64,000 nt of DNA from Callaeas wilsoni (lineage: Eukaryota > Chordata > Aves > Passeriformes > Callaeidae), in assembly GCA_013398955.1 (NCBI GenBank), contig VWPU01004999.1, positions 43,098 to 107,097 of the forward strand. The letters run 5' to 3'. Shown here piece by piece: positions 26,901 to 39,300 of this stretch. Below the pieces are notes generated by a model that saw only the letters and a list, made by a program, of their open reading frames with translations, was not told the DNA's origin and did no database searches. Numbering within the stretch: the stretch's first letter is position 1; every line of letters starts with the position of its first letter. Made by a program: the position numbers and the translations under genes.

Positions 26901-27201
26901 AGATAGACAGTTGCATATTCTATAGATCAAGTTTAAAATAAATGTTTTCCTGAGAAAGATTCTGTGACGTGAAGTCCCTTTGTAGTGGAGTTGATACTAC
27001 GTGGAAGGTGTTGCTTGTCCTTTTGGTTGTTTTCTTTGGATTTTGGGTTAGGAGACATCAGACCCAAAGTGAGATACCTGAAGCCAACAAAGTACTTAAA
27101 AAATAAAATGCTTAAATAATAACTGCAGCTGTAGGGTTTTTGTGTTTTAAGTCTATTTTGGTCAGTTACATCTTTCTTAAACCAGGTCTGTTACTTTTCA
27201 G

Positions 27202-27355
27202 GTGGAATCTTTTATCTTGGATCAGGATGATCTCGAAAACCCTATGTTGGAAACAGCTTCTAAATTGCTGCTGTCAAGTACTGCTGATGGTGCTGACCTG
27301 AGAACAGTGGATCCCGAAACCCAGGCAAGATTAGAAGCTTTACTTGAAGCTGCGG
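27202..27355 (+). CDS. ANKRD17: ANKRD17 exon E2 (pre-ankyrin region)
   Basis: Acceptor TTACTTTTCAG, donor GCGG|GTAAGT, length 154. It encodes VESFILDQDDLENPMLET and the segment VDPETQARLEALLEAAG shared by ANKRD17 and ANKHD1. The Asp-Asp-Leu-Glu-Asn variant matches ANKRD17. It starts in phase 0, which permits fusion to E1alt or to a long upstream exon. Confidence 0.95.
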
Positions 27356-30300
27356 GTAAGTCCTCGTGTCCCATACAGGTTTAACCCCAAAGCCCTTGCG
27401 ATTCCAGTATGGACTCTTGTTTGTGTAAGGCTAATCCATAGGAGCATGATACAACTGCAAAAAGTACGGCGGGGTGGATTTGGCAAGGGTGTCGCGGAAG
27501 AGAAAAAAGTTTATTTTAGAGTATTTCAAGGTTTGGAAAATCAGAATTTCATGTGAAGATGCTTCAAATCAGATTTCCCCAATGCTGGTGTTCTAAAAGC
27601 CTGAGTCAAAATTGATGCCTGACTTTGGCTTCTGCCATTATGTCAAACCCTAAATTGCTAAATAGGTTTTATATTGTAACAGTTGTGGTATGAAAAGCTT
27701 TAAGAGTTGCTTATATGAAGTCATTTCAGTAGCTGAAAACTAATTCCTTCTGTGGATTGGAGGGTTTCAGTCACTTGCAGCTTTTGAATGAATGTTGCAA
27801 ACAGTTAAACCCATCATTTTGGAAGCTGTAGTTGATTGTGCTTGGAATGTTTCTGCCGACAGATCTCATAGGCTCAATCTCAACTTGTCTGTTCTCTCCT
27901 TTCCTGGCACGCATCCCTGTTGGTTGTGAATTGGAATGGCAGGAATAGGGAAGCTGTCGACAGCGGATGGGAAAGCCTTTGCAGATCCCGAGGTGCTCCG
28001 CAGGCTGACTTCCTCGGTCAGCTGCGCATTGGATGAAGCTGCCGCTGCGCTGACCCGGATGAGAGCAGAGAGCACAGCGAATGCAGGGCAGACGGACAAG
28101 TAAGCCAGCTCTTATCCTGGACTTTTCCAGCCCTTTGCTACTTTAAGAAGCAGTTTTTCTTGTTCTATCACTTGCACTTACGGGATGATGAAACTCTTAC
28201 TCGGGTGGAATTGGTGCCAAGCTATCACCTTTGCTTCTGGTTAAATATTTGTGGACTGGCAGGTCTTGCAGTAGAGAGTGAAGCAATTAATGCTGCTTAA
28301 TATCCCAGAATGACACTCCAAGGATTTTATCGTGACCAACTGTGGAAACATTTCTAAGCTCTTCAATAGTATGGGCCTTAGAACTGTTCCAAACAGTTGC
28401 AAATCCCAAAGCGGGTCATTCAGTGACAGCATGAAACACGATTTCGCGATCCAAAAAAATCTTTTAGGGAATTCCAGAGTGCCTTTTTAATTGAGGAAGG
28501 GAAACAGCCTTGAGGAACTGGAGCTCCATAGTGGTCAGTGTCGCATAGGGCCCTGGATAGAGCCTCAGCCGGGAGGCTGCTGCTCTTGTAACTGGACTTG
28601 GTGGCTTTATTTGTGTGATTTTGTCTTACTGGGATATTCAAGAGGGAAGGAAGAAGAGGGTTTCCTTCCAGGCTGTCATTAGGCTTCAGTGCAGCAGAAC
28701 CAGTGTTAGTAGGGACAATCAAGTGCTGCCGTGCTGGTTGAAAGTTTGTTCCTTCTGTACGGAAGAAATCTTTCTCCAAAGAAAGATTCTTGCTGTAGGA
28801 ACAGGATGCATGAAGAGCAGTATAGTTTTGGGTTATGTCTGCTTCTGTTCTGTGTGCATCCCTTCTTCTCCCCTGCACCTCTTTCTTGGGAATGGTGGTG
28901 GTTGCCAAAATTCTTACAGGGATAGAGGTTCTTGGAAGCTAAAAAAAAAAGGTCAACATGTAGTGAAGAGACATATTTGAGAACTGATTCTCTGTGTATT
29001 AAATTTCTGTCTGGTTACAAGATCCTGGTATTTTCAGCACAGGAGAGAAGGGAAGTGGTTAAGTTTCTTACAGGAGAAGACTGACGTGGGTGATTTGTTT
29101 TAGTTTAATTAACAGTTACAGTGCTGAACAGATAAAGTTTTCTTAAGATTGACAGGTGATTTACGTGTCCTCTGGTCCTGGGATATCCTGCCTGTGTTTA
29201 TCTCATAAACTTCTGTTAAAAATTAATAGCAGGAGTGGATATGGACACGACTTAATTTTCAACCAAGTTAGCTGGGAAACCTCAAGTGTAAAACTGGCAC
29301 TTCTTTAATTAGCAGTTGGCACGTTTTTAGCTCGTGTTTCCTCTTTCGCTGACTGCGTACTCCTGGCACGCTGGGGTTGAGGCATAGTCCATTTCCACTT
29401 TCAATGCTTTCTCCCTTGTTAGCCGCAGCTTGGCCGAGGCTTGTTCTGAAGGAGATGTGAATGCTGTGCGGAAGTTGCTCATTGAAGGCCGGAGCGTGAA
29501 CGAGCACACAGAAGAAGGGGAAAGCCTCCTTTGTTTGGCCTGCTCAGCAGGATATTATGAGCTTGCACAGGTTGGTTTCCTGGCTGTTTGTACTATGTGT
29601 GTGTTGTACAAAAGGAAACGTCAAATCAATATATTACCATTTTGGGCACCTAGAAGGGGGTGTTAAGGTAGTGAGAAGTGGCAGTTCACTGGCAAACAAG
29701 TCTCACACGTACACCGAATGTTGCTAATGCATTCTTGGTGCTCATTTTCTGCAAGGGTTGCTCACACAGCACTGTGGCAAAGCTGGGGGGGTTTGTAGTG
29801 CAGAGGCACGGTTTGTCATGCCAGTGTTGTTGATCACTGTCTCTTGGCAGGTTCTCCTGGCAATGCATGCCAATGTGGAGGACCGGGGAATCAAAGGAGA
29901 CATCACACCTCTAATGGCTGCTGCCAATGGCGGGCACGTCAAAATTGTCAAGCTGCTGCTAGCTCACGGTGCTGATGTGAACGCACAGTCATCCACAGGT
30001 AAAGAGGGTCTTGGGAACGACTGGAGAGCTGGGATTTACTGTGTGCAGGGAGCTTGGCGTGGAAGTTTGGGAGCAGTGGCTCTCAGCCCAGCAAGGCAGA
30101 ATGCTTCCTTGTGGTTTTGCCATTTCAGTTCTCTTTTTCTAAGTGAAACTCTGAAGTACTGTTGGATGCAGGTAAAATATTATGGAGACACACAAAGGCG
30201 AATAAGGTCAGTTAGTAGCTGGAAGATGTTTGAGTACATAGGATTTGTTGTCACACTTTAAGCACAGTTTGGTAAGTTTGTGTGTGCATGGAAAAATTAT

Positions 30301-33300
30301 TTGGTGGCAGGTCTAGGAAACCAAGAGGAAGACAGGAAACATGAGAAGATGGCCCCTTGTCCCCCTCTTTCCGTGGTAATTTGCTAGCCATTTGTGTTGA
30401 AGTGACCAGATTGGGAAATCTTCTAAGTTTTTGTAGCCTGGAAGTGGAGAGCTGGTGTGTAGTCAGCAGTAACTGATGACTGGAGAGCTGACCCTGAGTG
30501 AGGAGGAGAGGGGGACACCTTTTTAGCTTTTTTTATTATTTTTTTCAGTGAAGTAGTTCTCTCAGTAGCAATATGACCTTAGCCTTTAACTTTTACAAGG
30601 TGTGTTTTATAAAGGCAGATTCTTTGACTGTTGTGTGCAGATCCATGGTTTTGTATTTTTTCCACTGAAGCTGTTTTCATCTCCTCATAAAGACTATGAA
30701 CATTTTGGAACTAGCCTCTCGCAGGTGTTCAAGACTTGATTTAGAAGCAGCAGTTCATTCTGCTGCTGGTTTTGAGCTTTCATTCTTACAGCATCGTGTG
30801 CCCCTGCTGAGTAAGAGGAAAATGGATGGGGCTTTGTGACAGAAGCCAGGCTAGAAATGGGAAGAGAGGTGCATCAATACAGGCACAAGGAGATCCTCAG
30901 TCTGTCAGCACCGAGCTGCTTGCTGCCATTACTTATTTCCCTCTCCCTGTAGTTCTTCACCTGTAGCCTGAAAAACCCTATTCCATCAGGTATCCAGGTA
31001 GAAGGGATGGAATCAGGGGAAGTTCTGGTTGAAGAAACACCATCCCAGTCTGTTTCCAGCCCTTGTTCTCTCTGGCTCTAGGCAACACAGCCCTGACCTA
31101 TGCCTGTGCCGGGGGCTACGTGGATGTTGTGAAGGTGCTGCTGGAGTCGGGCGCGAGCATTGAGGACCATAACGAGAACGGTCACACGCCGCTGATGGAA
31201 GCCGGGAGCGCTGGCCACGTGGAAGTGGCCAGGGTGCTGCTGGAAAACGGAGCGGGCATCAATACGCATTCCAATGAGTTCAAGGAGAGCGCGCTGACGC
31301 TGGCTTGCTACAAAGGTACAGTAACAAGTGTGGGAAAGTGTCAGGGTGAAGAGTCGTTTGGAACAGGGATTTGTTCAGCCTTGCTGCCCACGACCAGGGC
31401 AGTTTAAAGGGTGTGAATAGACACTGTGGTGCTCTTATTCCAGCTGTGATACCGCACAGCACACGTGTGCCGTATGTAAAATTGTCTGTGTGCAGAGTCT
31501 GAGTATCAAGAGCTAAATCTTTGGTCTGAGTTAGGATTATTTAGAAGATGCTTTGTTAAACAAATCAAGAGACAAGGAGCTAATGTGTTATATTACAGAA
31601 TAAGTAAGCTAAGCTTTCTGTATTAACAGCTGTATTATGCAAGGTACCTCTGCTTAAATACAGAAAATATCTCATTTTAGAGGACTTGGCACTTGCAAAT
31701 CGTGGGAAGTTTAGGATCTTGCCTTTTAGGTGTCTGTGCTGAGGGCAACAGGCCTTTGTTTCCTCCTTTAGAGCATTAGGCAGCAAACTTGCAGCAGCCC
31801 AGAAAGAGATGAGGATGTTCATTTAAGAGGCGAAATATGTTCCTACAGCCCAGCAGCTGCTGTTAGAGTCACTTAGGACAGGTTTTATTAGGCCCTTGCC
31901 ATCATGGAGTAGTTGATGTTGGTAGCAGAGGTGCTTGTGTGGCACCTGTGTAGAAGTTGGTCTTAGTATTTCATTTACAGTTTTTATCAACTACACTGAT
32001 AAGCTGCTGTGCACGTAGATGGCAGAGATAGAAACACACCTTTCCAGAGTGGGTTTTTTATGTTATAACATGGACATCCATGACCTTCATTATATACTTC
32101 AGATCCTTTCTATAAGTGTTGAAATGCACTTTATCAAGCAGCTTGTCTCTGTACGCTATTTTCTCCACACAGGCCATCTGGAAATGGTGAGGTTTCTGCT
32201 GGAAGCTGGTGCAGACCAGGAGCACAAGACAGATGAGATGCACACTGCTCTCATGGAGGCGTGCATGGTAAGAGATGTACGGCTTGGGCGGTGAGGTCTG
32301 TGGGCTCTCTTTTCTCCCCGAAGATGGAGAAAGTGATTCCTTTTAGTCTCCTTCTGGTACAAAATCTAACTGTGATGTTTTGGTTCTCTTGTCTACTTGA
32401 TGGGAAGTTGGTGATGGGCAAATACTTTATATAGGAATTCAGAAATTAACTTCAAGTGGGAAGATTCTCAGTAGTTGTTGAAATGCTTTTAACATTTCGA
32501 ATGTGCTAAACATGGGCAATGAATATAGTCATAACCTGGCTTTTGGAGGCATTTAACTCACCTTGATTATGTTAAAGGAATTTGTAAGGAGGTGGTTACC
32601 TGTGTAAAATTTTTAAGTATAGTTCACATAACCACGTACTCCTTGAAAACAAAGGATCAGAAGCTGTTTGGGAAGCAACTAGGAAATAGAAGGGGAAATT
32701 GTTAATTCTTGCTGGCGAGAGTACTTGGAGGTTGCTGCTTTGTCCATCTGAGGTGGTCGTGTTAACCTGAATATGAAACTTTATTGTTAAACTGAGAATT
32801 CATTTCTTAAATTTCCTTTTTATCCTTCTCTCCAAATAGATTCCTCGTGTGTTGGGATTTTCATGGCATTAGCCTTGTGTCATGTCACACTCTGAACCCG
32901 TGGTTGTAGAGGAGAGCAGTAAATCCCTATTTAGTCTGCCCTTCCCTGAAACAACTGTAATGGTTCTAAAATCAGACAGTTATGTCTATTCAAGGAAGTT
33001 AATGGTTTCAGAGAGGGGAATGATTAACAGAAACCATTATACTTCTTGAAAGTTGTTGGAAAGAAAGTCACGTAGATAAACAGAACTCGAGCTGTCCTTT
33101 ATCTCACCCTGAAATCTTACTAGAGCAGTCACATAAATATCCTTGGCAATGGCCTTGCAGCCAGTTCCTGGGAGTTGATGGTAAAGTTACCTTGTTTGAT
33201 GTTTCAGTTGCCTTCTCATCAGGATATTTTTGTGGTGGAGCTATGGATCAAGCCTTCCTTTCCTTGCCATTCTCTTCTGCCCTTTTAACTCCTCTGATAG

Positions 33301-36300
33301 ACTAACAAAATTCCATCAGACCCACAGAGATGTTAAGACCTAATTTTTTGTGAAGAATTACTGAGCAGTAGGAAAAAAATTCTTCTCCCTTATTTCTGCA
33401 GGAAGCTGTTCCTAGGGAGGCAGTTCCACGCTGGTGCGCAGAGCTGGCAGGTAGTTGAGAGTCTCCTACCTTCAGCTCTGCTGACGAGAGGAGGAGCAGC
33501 TTTCTCTAGCAGTATTTAAAAAGCTGGCAGTGTGAAATGAAGCAGAGCAAGGACTTCCATCTCAGCATGTTCTTTGTGCAGAAACAGTTACTGCTCTTCA
33601 GTGGCACAAGAAAACTTCCTTCTCTAGAACGTTGAGCTTGAACGTGAGCTAACAGAACCGCGGATCTGTAGCATAGCCAGCGCAGGTTTAGACCTTGTCC
33701 TGCGAGGCGTTCGGGAAGACTTCTGCCCGAGAGTTTTTTTTAGACAGCAGTTAATACTGATTTAATGCAAATGAGGTGTTGGGCAATGGCACTTGCCTTG
33801 TGGGAGCAAAAAGCAGGTTGGTCCAGTTGGCATTTCCTCTCACTGAAGGACTGATGCCCACGGAGCTTCATCTTTAGAATGCAGCTGTTGCTCTTGTGCA
33901 GGTTGCTCAGGTGACTTTTTCTGACCTATTACCAGTTGGAAGGCTTTTCCTGGCTGTTGTAGGAGAGCTCAACAGCCTTGTTGCATCGCGAGGTTATTAA
34001 AACATGGATCCAATTCCCTTGTGTGGCGAAGCACCGGCAGTTGTTCTTCAGGCTGCTTGGCCCAAATAGGAAGCTTTGAAGCAAACCTTGGTGCTGCGTT
34101 GTGCCATCCTCGTCATGGATCAGGGCTGAGCTGTTAGATGTCTTGCCAGAGCCTAATGGATGAGGCATCATCTCTGCATTTCCCTGAGGAAAGATTCTTT
34201 ATGGAGTCTTGGAGTTTTTCCCTAAAATAGTACTGTCATTTCATGTAAAAGGTGAATATGTCCTAGTTAATGTCCTAGATATTTTTCTGAGAGGAAACCG
34301 TGTTTTGCTCCCTGGATATCAGAAGAAGGTATGAAACACTTGAGAAAATGAAGCGGAAAAATGTCAGATGCAGTTTGGTATTTTGTCTGGAAAAGAGGTT
34401 TTTGGAGTTGTGGTTTCCAGCTTGGCAAGGACGGCTGTGGCTGCGATTTGCTGCTGCTTAGGAGTTAATCTGAGATCAAGGTGTACTTACCTCATTTAGA
34501 GACAACCTTGGGAAAGCCTTGTGTTCCTGGTGAGTGGCTGTTTATTCGCTGCAGCCCTCCGGTGTTTTATCTGTCAGATTCTGGTTACTCCAAGTTGGAA
34601 TGGTGGCGATGTCCTCATGGAGAAAACCAGCTTGGAGAGTTTATGCTGTTGTTGGAGCGCAGCAACCAAGCCAGTCTCTGCTTCTGTCTGAACAAAGCAG
34701 AACGGAATGGCAGTTGGATGTGTCACTGTCAGGCCTCCAGTGTAAACACTGAGCTGAAAAGCCACTTAAAATGGTTCCTGAATTTATGGCGTACTGAAAA
34801 TATGACGGAGATCCTACGCTCAAGTATTTTTAAAGGAAGAAAGCAAACTTAGGAGCTACCTTTTGGTAGAACGAGTTTGACAGCACGATCGCGGTATCTG
34901 GAAAACCCTGCCAGGATCCTGCCAAGGCAAAGCTGTTGCTCGGGTGGGTGGCTCCTGGGATGTGCAAGGAACCCCTGACAAATGGTCTCATTTTGGCTTT
35001 TCTCTTGGAAGGAGAAAGTAAGTCTTGACTCTGCTGTTAAATTGAGCAGTGAAATAGTTTTGCAGGAGCCATGAGGCAAGCCAGGTCAGCGTGCACGGCT
35101 GCTTCTTAAGAAAGGGAGGAAGCAAAAGGATCTCACTATTGTTCTTGTGGAGGAGGCAAGCTTCTAAAATAGTGGCGAGCTCTCTCTGGACTTTCTGCAC
35201 TTTATTTTGGAGTTCCCTCCCCACCCCCCACCCCAAGTAAGTTGACGCCAAACACTTGAACTTGAGTCTGATACAAAGTTGTCTGGCTTGTTATTTACAC
35301 CATTGACAAGGAGGTCTGATTGACAAGGTTCACGGTGTTTTAGTTTTGAATGGCACATGTTCAGTAAAACACGCTCAGCATTTCTTCAGGTGCCTGTTCA
35401 ATAGAAGATCTTATCCTTTATCCAAATGCTTAGGGAGGATATTCAGGAAAACTGTTCAGCAAGTTTAATTATATTTTTTGGACTCATTTTACTCTCTCAT
35501 TGCTTTTTGTGTCTTTTGAGGGAGTTTGAGTCTGTGACAAAACTGTGGAGAAAAGCAATTTTTCCATGTGGTCAATCTTTTGATCTTGTTTTTTGTATTT
35601 CCAGGATGGTCACGTGGAAGTGGCAAGGTTACTTCTGGACAGCGGAGCTCAGGTGAACATGCCTGCGGACTCCTTCGAGTCTCCGTTGACTCTGGCAGCC
35701 TGTGGCGGGCACGTGGAGCTGGCGGCTTTGTTAATTGAACGTGGGGCTAACTTGGAAGAGGTCAATGATGAAGGATACACGCCACTGATGGAGGCAGCTC
35801 GGGAAGGCCACGAGGAGATGGTGGCACTGTTACTTGGGCAAGGTAACTGCTGCGGGGCCTTCTGCGGGCTGGAACTCAGCAGGCAGCTGCACATGTTGGG
35901 GAAAAGGTCTAAGTCACTGTGATTTTTGTTTTCTTTGGTAATAAGATGCCTTGTGCCTTTGGAAGTGGTTTGTCTGCTGATCCTGCCTTCTGTAACTGGT
36001 GTTCTGTGTTGTTTGAAGGAGCAAACATCAATGCTCAGACAGAGGAGACGCAAGAAACCGCACTAACTCTGGCTTGCTGCGGAGGGTTTTTGGAGGTGGC
36101 CGATTTTCTCATTAAAGCAGGAGCTGACATAGAACTCGGGTGTTCCACACCTTTGATGGAGGCTGCTCAAGAGGGGCATTTGGAGCTGGTTAAATATTTA
36201 TTAGCTGCAGGTATGGAGTAATTTTGTTAACACTTTGGTAAAGGCTTAATCTAAGAGAAAAGTACTTTTTTCCATATTCATTACATTTTCTTTAGCAACT

Positions 36301-39300
36301 TCTTGAAGTCGACTTTGGAGCCTGAAGTAATGTACTGTTTGGACTCAAATTTAGCTTTCGAAGATTGAGTTGATGTAAACTTGTTTGGAACTAATTTGCA
36401 GTTTATGTTTTTATTCCTCTAGACTGCGATCAAGTTATCAGTTTAATAGATGCTGTATTGAAGGGGGAAGTTTAATATGCTGTTAAGATGGTGGAGGCTT
36501 GCATATTTTCTCTAATGCCCATCATAAAGCTTACGAGGTTTTGTCCCTTCTGTTTCAGGGGCTAATGTGCACGCAACGACAGCAACAGGTGACACGGCAC
36601 TGACATACGCCTGTGAAAACGGCCACACCGATGTAGCAGATGTCTTACTCCAGGCAGGTGCAGATCTGGTAAGTCATTTACTTCTTTAAAAAAATCTAAC
36701 TAGGAAATAAAATTACCAACATCTAATATTCTTTTGGTTTGTTTCTGTGTTCATTGCTGAAAACTTACACGTTCTTTAATGTATTTTAGGCTGTTAAATT
36801 ACCCTAAAGTGCTGACGTCAGTTACAGTCCTCTGGTGATTGATGTCTAAAGCATTTCCAAGCCATTCAAGGTTGCCTGGGCAGGAAAATAGGGGATTTCA
36901 TTCTTTTGTCATTGTATTCACCTTAGAATTGTTGAGCTGATTCTGAGTTAGTCCTTGTACCTGCAAATCTGTTCTATTCCTTCCGCATCTGATAGTTGAC
37001 TGTCTGTTTGGTGTACTGTAATGGAATTAAGATGATGGCGGTAAACTGATTTTTACTTTTCCATACGCTTGTACGCCAGTGTATTATCAAAAAGTGACAT
37101 TAAGCGTGTCAGAAGATGTCCTGTTTAACTAAAATCCCTACCATGTGCCCGAATGCTTTTTGTCCAGGAGTCACACCTGTGCAGGGACAGGTGGTGAATG
37201 GTTCATCTGCCTTCAAGATACCCTCGGTTCAAATGTTTGCTAAATATTTATGTCTCAGTTTATGAAACACTAAAGCAGGATGTTCCACGTCTAATACCTT
37301 TCCATTCAAAAACCCAGAAGGCTGGCTTGCCTCCTTTCGCATGCTACTTGGGATTTTGAAGCCTTTCTTTATCTGCTCTAGGAGCATGAATCGGAAGGTG
37401 GAAGAACCCCTCTCATGAAAGCTGCCAGGGCAGGTCATGTTTGCACTGTTCAGTTCTTGATTAGCAAAGGTAAGAGTGTGGAATGGTTTGGCTTTTCCTA
37501 ACATTAGAAACACTTCAGATTAAGAACATGTCAGAACTAGTCTCACTTCCTTGGATTTGTTTTAAATATCCTAGCTCAAGTAGGCAATTGCTTCTCCAGC
37601 TAGGTATGTAATGATTACCTGTGGTTTCTGCTGAGATTAGTGGAACTGCAGCTAGTTGTAAAAATAGTGTATTTCAGTCTTTAGTTCCTAGTAAAAGCAG
37701 CAGTAGTAGGGATCACTGGGGTCTCCATGCCCCTGGTGCAGCTTTGGAACACTGTCTTTGGGAGTTGAACTCTGAGTGCCCGTTGGTTTCCAGGTTTTGA
37801 CTATAAAATGCCAATGTTTTGACATCGATGTTTTGACACAAACCTTGAATTTCCATTTTCTCTCTCTTGAGCTGATTCTCATGAATTTTTCGTGTCCGTG
37901 CCTTGCATGGAGTAGGACATCCGGCAGGATGGAGTTTTCCCTGTGTAGATTGCAGAGCAGTTAATTCTGTTCCTTTTGATAGAGGCGAACCTGTTGAAGT
38001 CTGTTTTAACTGACGTTTCCCCTTCTGTTTTCGCAGGAGCAAATGTGAACAGGACCACAGCGAACAATGATCACACAGTGTTGTCGCTGGCCTGTGCCGG
38101 AGGTCACTTGGCAGTGGTGGAGTTACTGCTCGCTCATGGTGCTGATCCCACACACAGACTCAAGGTTTGTCCCTCAGCTGCCTCATCTTCCTCTAAAACT
38201 AAGGATACCCAACTGAATTTTCTCTTTTTGTATCCTCTACAACTCACCCTACCTGTGATGATATAAGTGGAAGTTTCCACCTCCAGTTCTAAAGTGCTGA
38301 TTGTGGAAAGGGAAAGAATTTTAAAGTACTTTTTTTTTTTTTTTTTTAAATACTTCATCAATCTTTAAATTTAGATGTGAACTTGTGGAGATTGAGTATT
38401 TACTAAGGCAGAAAGCAGTCACCTAGGTACCGTGTTGTGTCTCCCAAAATGCTGCAGGGTTGTTTTGATGATGCTCTTCTCTCACTCCGTGATCTTTCCC
38501 TCTTCAGGACGGATCGACTATGCTAATCGAGGCAGCCAAAGGCGGTCACACCAGCGTGGTTTGTTACCTTCTAGATTACCCAAACAACTTGCTTTCTGCT
38601 CCTCCGCCCGATGCCACTCAGTTGACCCCACCGTCCCATGATCTAAACAGGGTAAGATTTCTGGGCTGGTGATCCACAGGGCTTTTTTCACTTTCTTACT
38701 TGAGAGTTTAAAGGTGGGAGAAGGGTCAGTCATGTCATATCATAAACTGTAGGTGAGCACATTGAAAATTGCTTTGAGCCGTAATGGACGTGGGGATGGC
38801 TTTAGAACTTTGAGATAGTGCTCTCATCATTCTTGTTCTCTAAGTATTATTGGAAAAAACCACCAAGGGTGAAAAAACTAGCAAGTGCAAAGGTCTGCTT
38901 GAATGAGACTCTTCAGAATTGAATTTATAGCCTATTGTGGCTTGTATTTGCTGTACTACAGTATAGCACTGTACCATGCCGAGTATAGTTCGGCAAGTAA
39001 TTTTTTAGCTTAAAAATGCCAAGTATGTGGAGATCACATGATCTCCAGGTATTAATTACTGAACTCAGCATATTAAAAACCGTATTAAATGTTCTTAGTC
39101 ACCATTGAAGTCTACTTTTCTAACAGATTTTCTTTACCTTCTATTGAATTATAACTAGCACAGAGTATGAGAAAAGTAATCTGTTAGTATCCGACGTTTT
39201 AGGCTCCTCGAGTACCAGTGCAGGCGCTGCCCATGGTCGTCCCACCCCAGGAGCCTGACAAACCCCCTGCTAATGTCGCCACAACCCTTCCCATCAGAAA

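Larger units (their letters stand above)
8620..27201 (+). other. ANKRD17: Long intron between E1alt and E2
   Basis: About 18.6 kb without a supportable exon. The boundaries are the GTACGG donor at 8620 and the TTACTTTTCAG acceptor ending at 27201. Contents that can be named are listed separately: an inverted CR1 pair, a third CR1 fragment, a perfect 26-bp palindrome, a T17 run (15887-15903), and TAGA and GTTT microsatellites. Open frames inside are short or arise from CR1. Confidence 0.7.

Noticed and set aside
28180..28275. ATGATGA motif in intron 3 as a possible C/D snoRNA
   Set aside because: No CTGA D box or closing stem within snoRNA distance.
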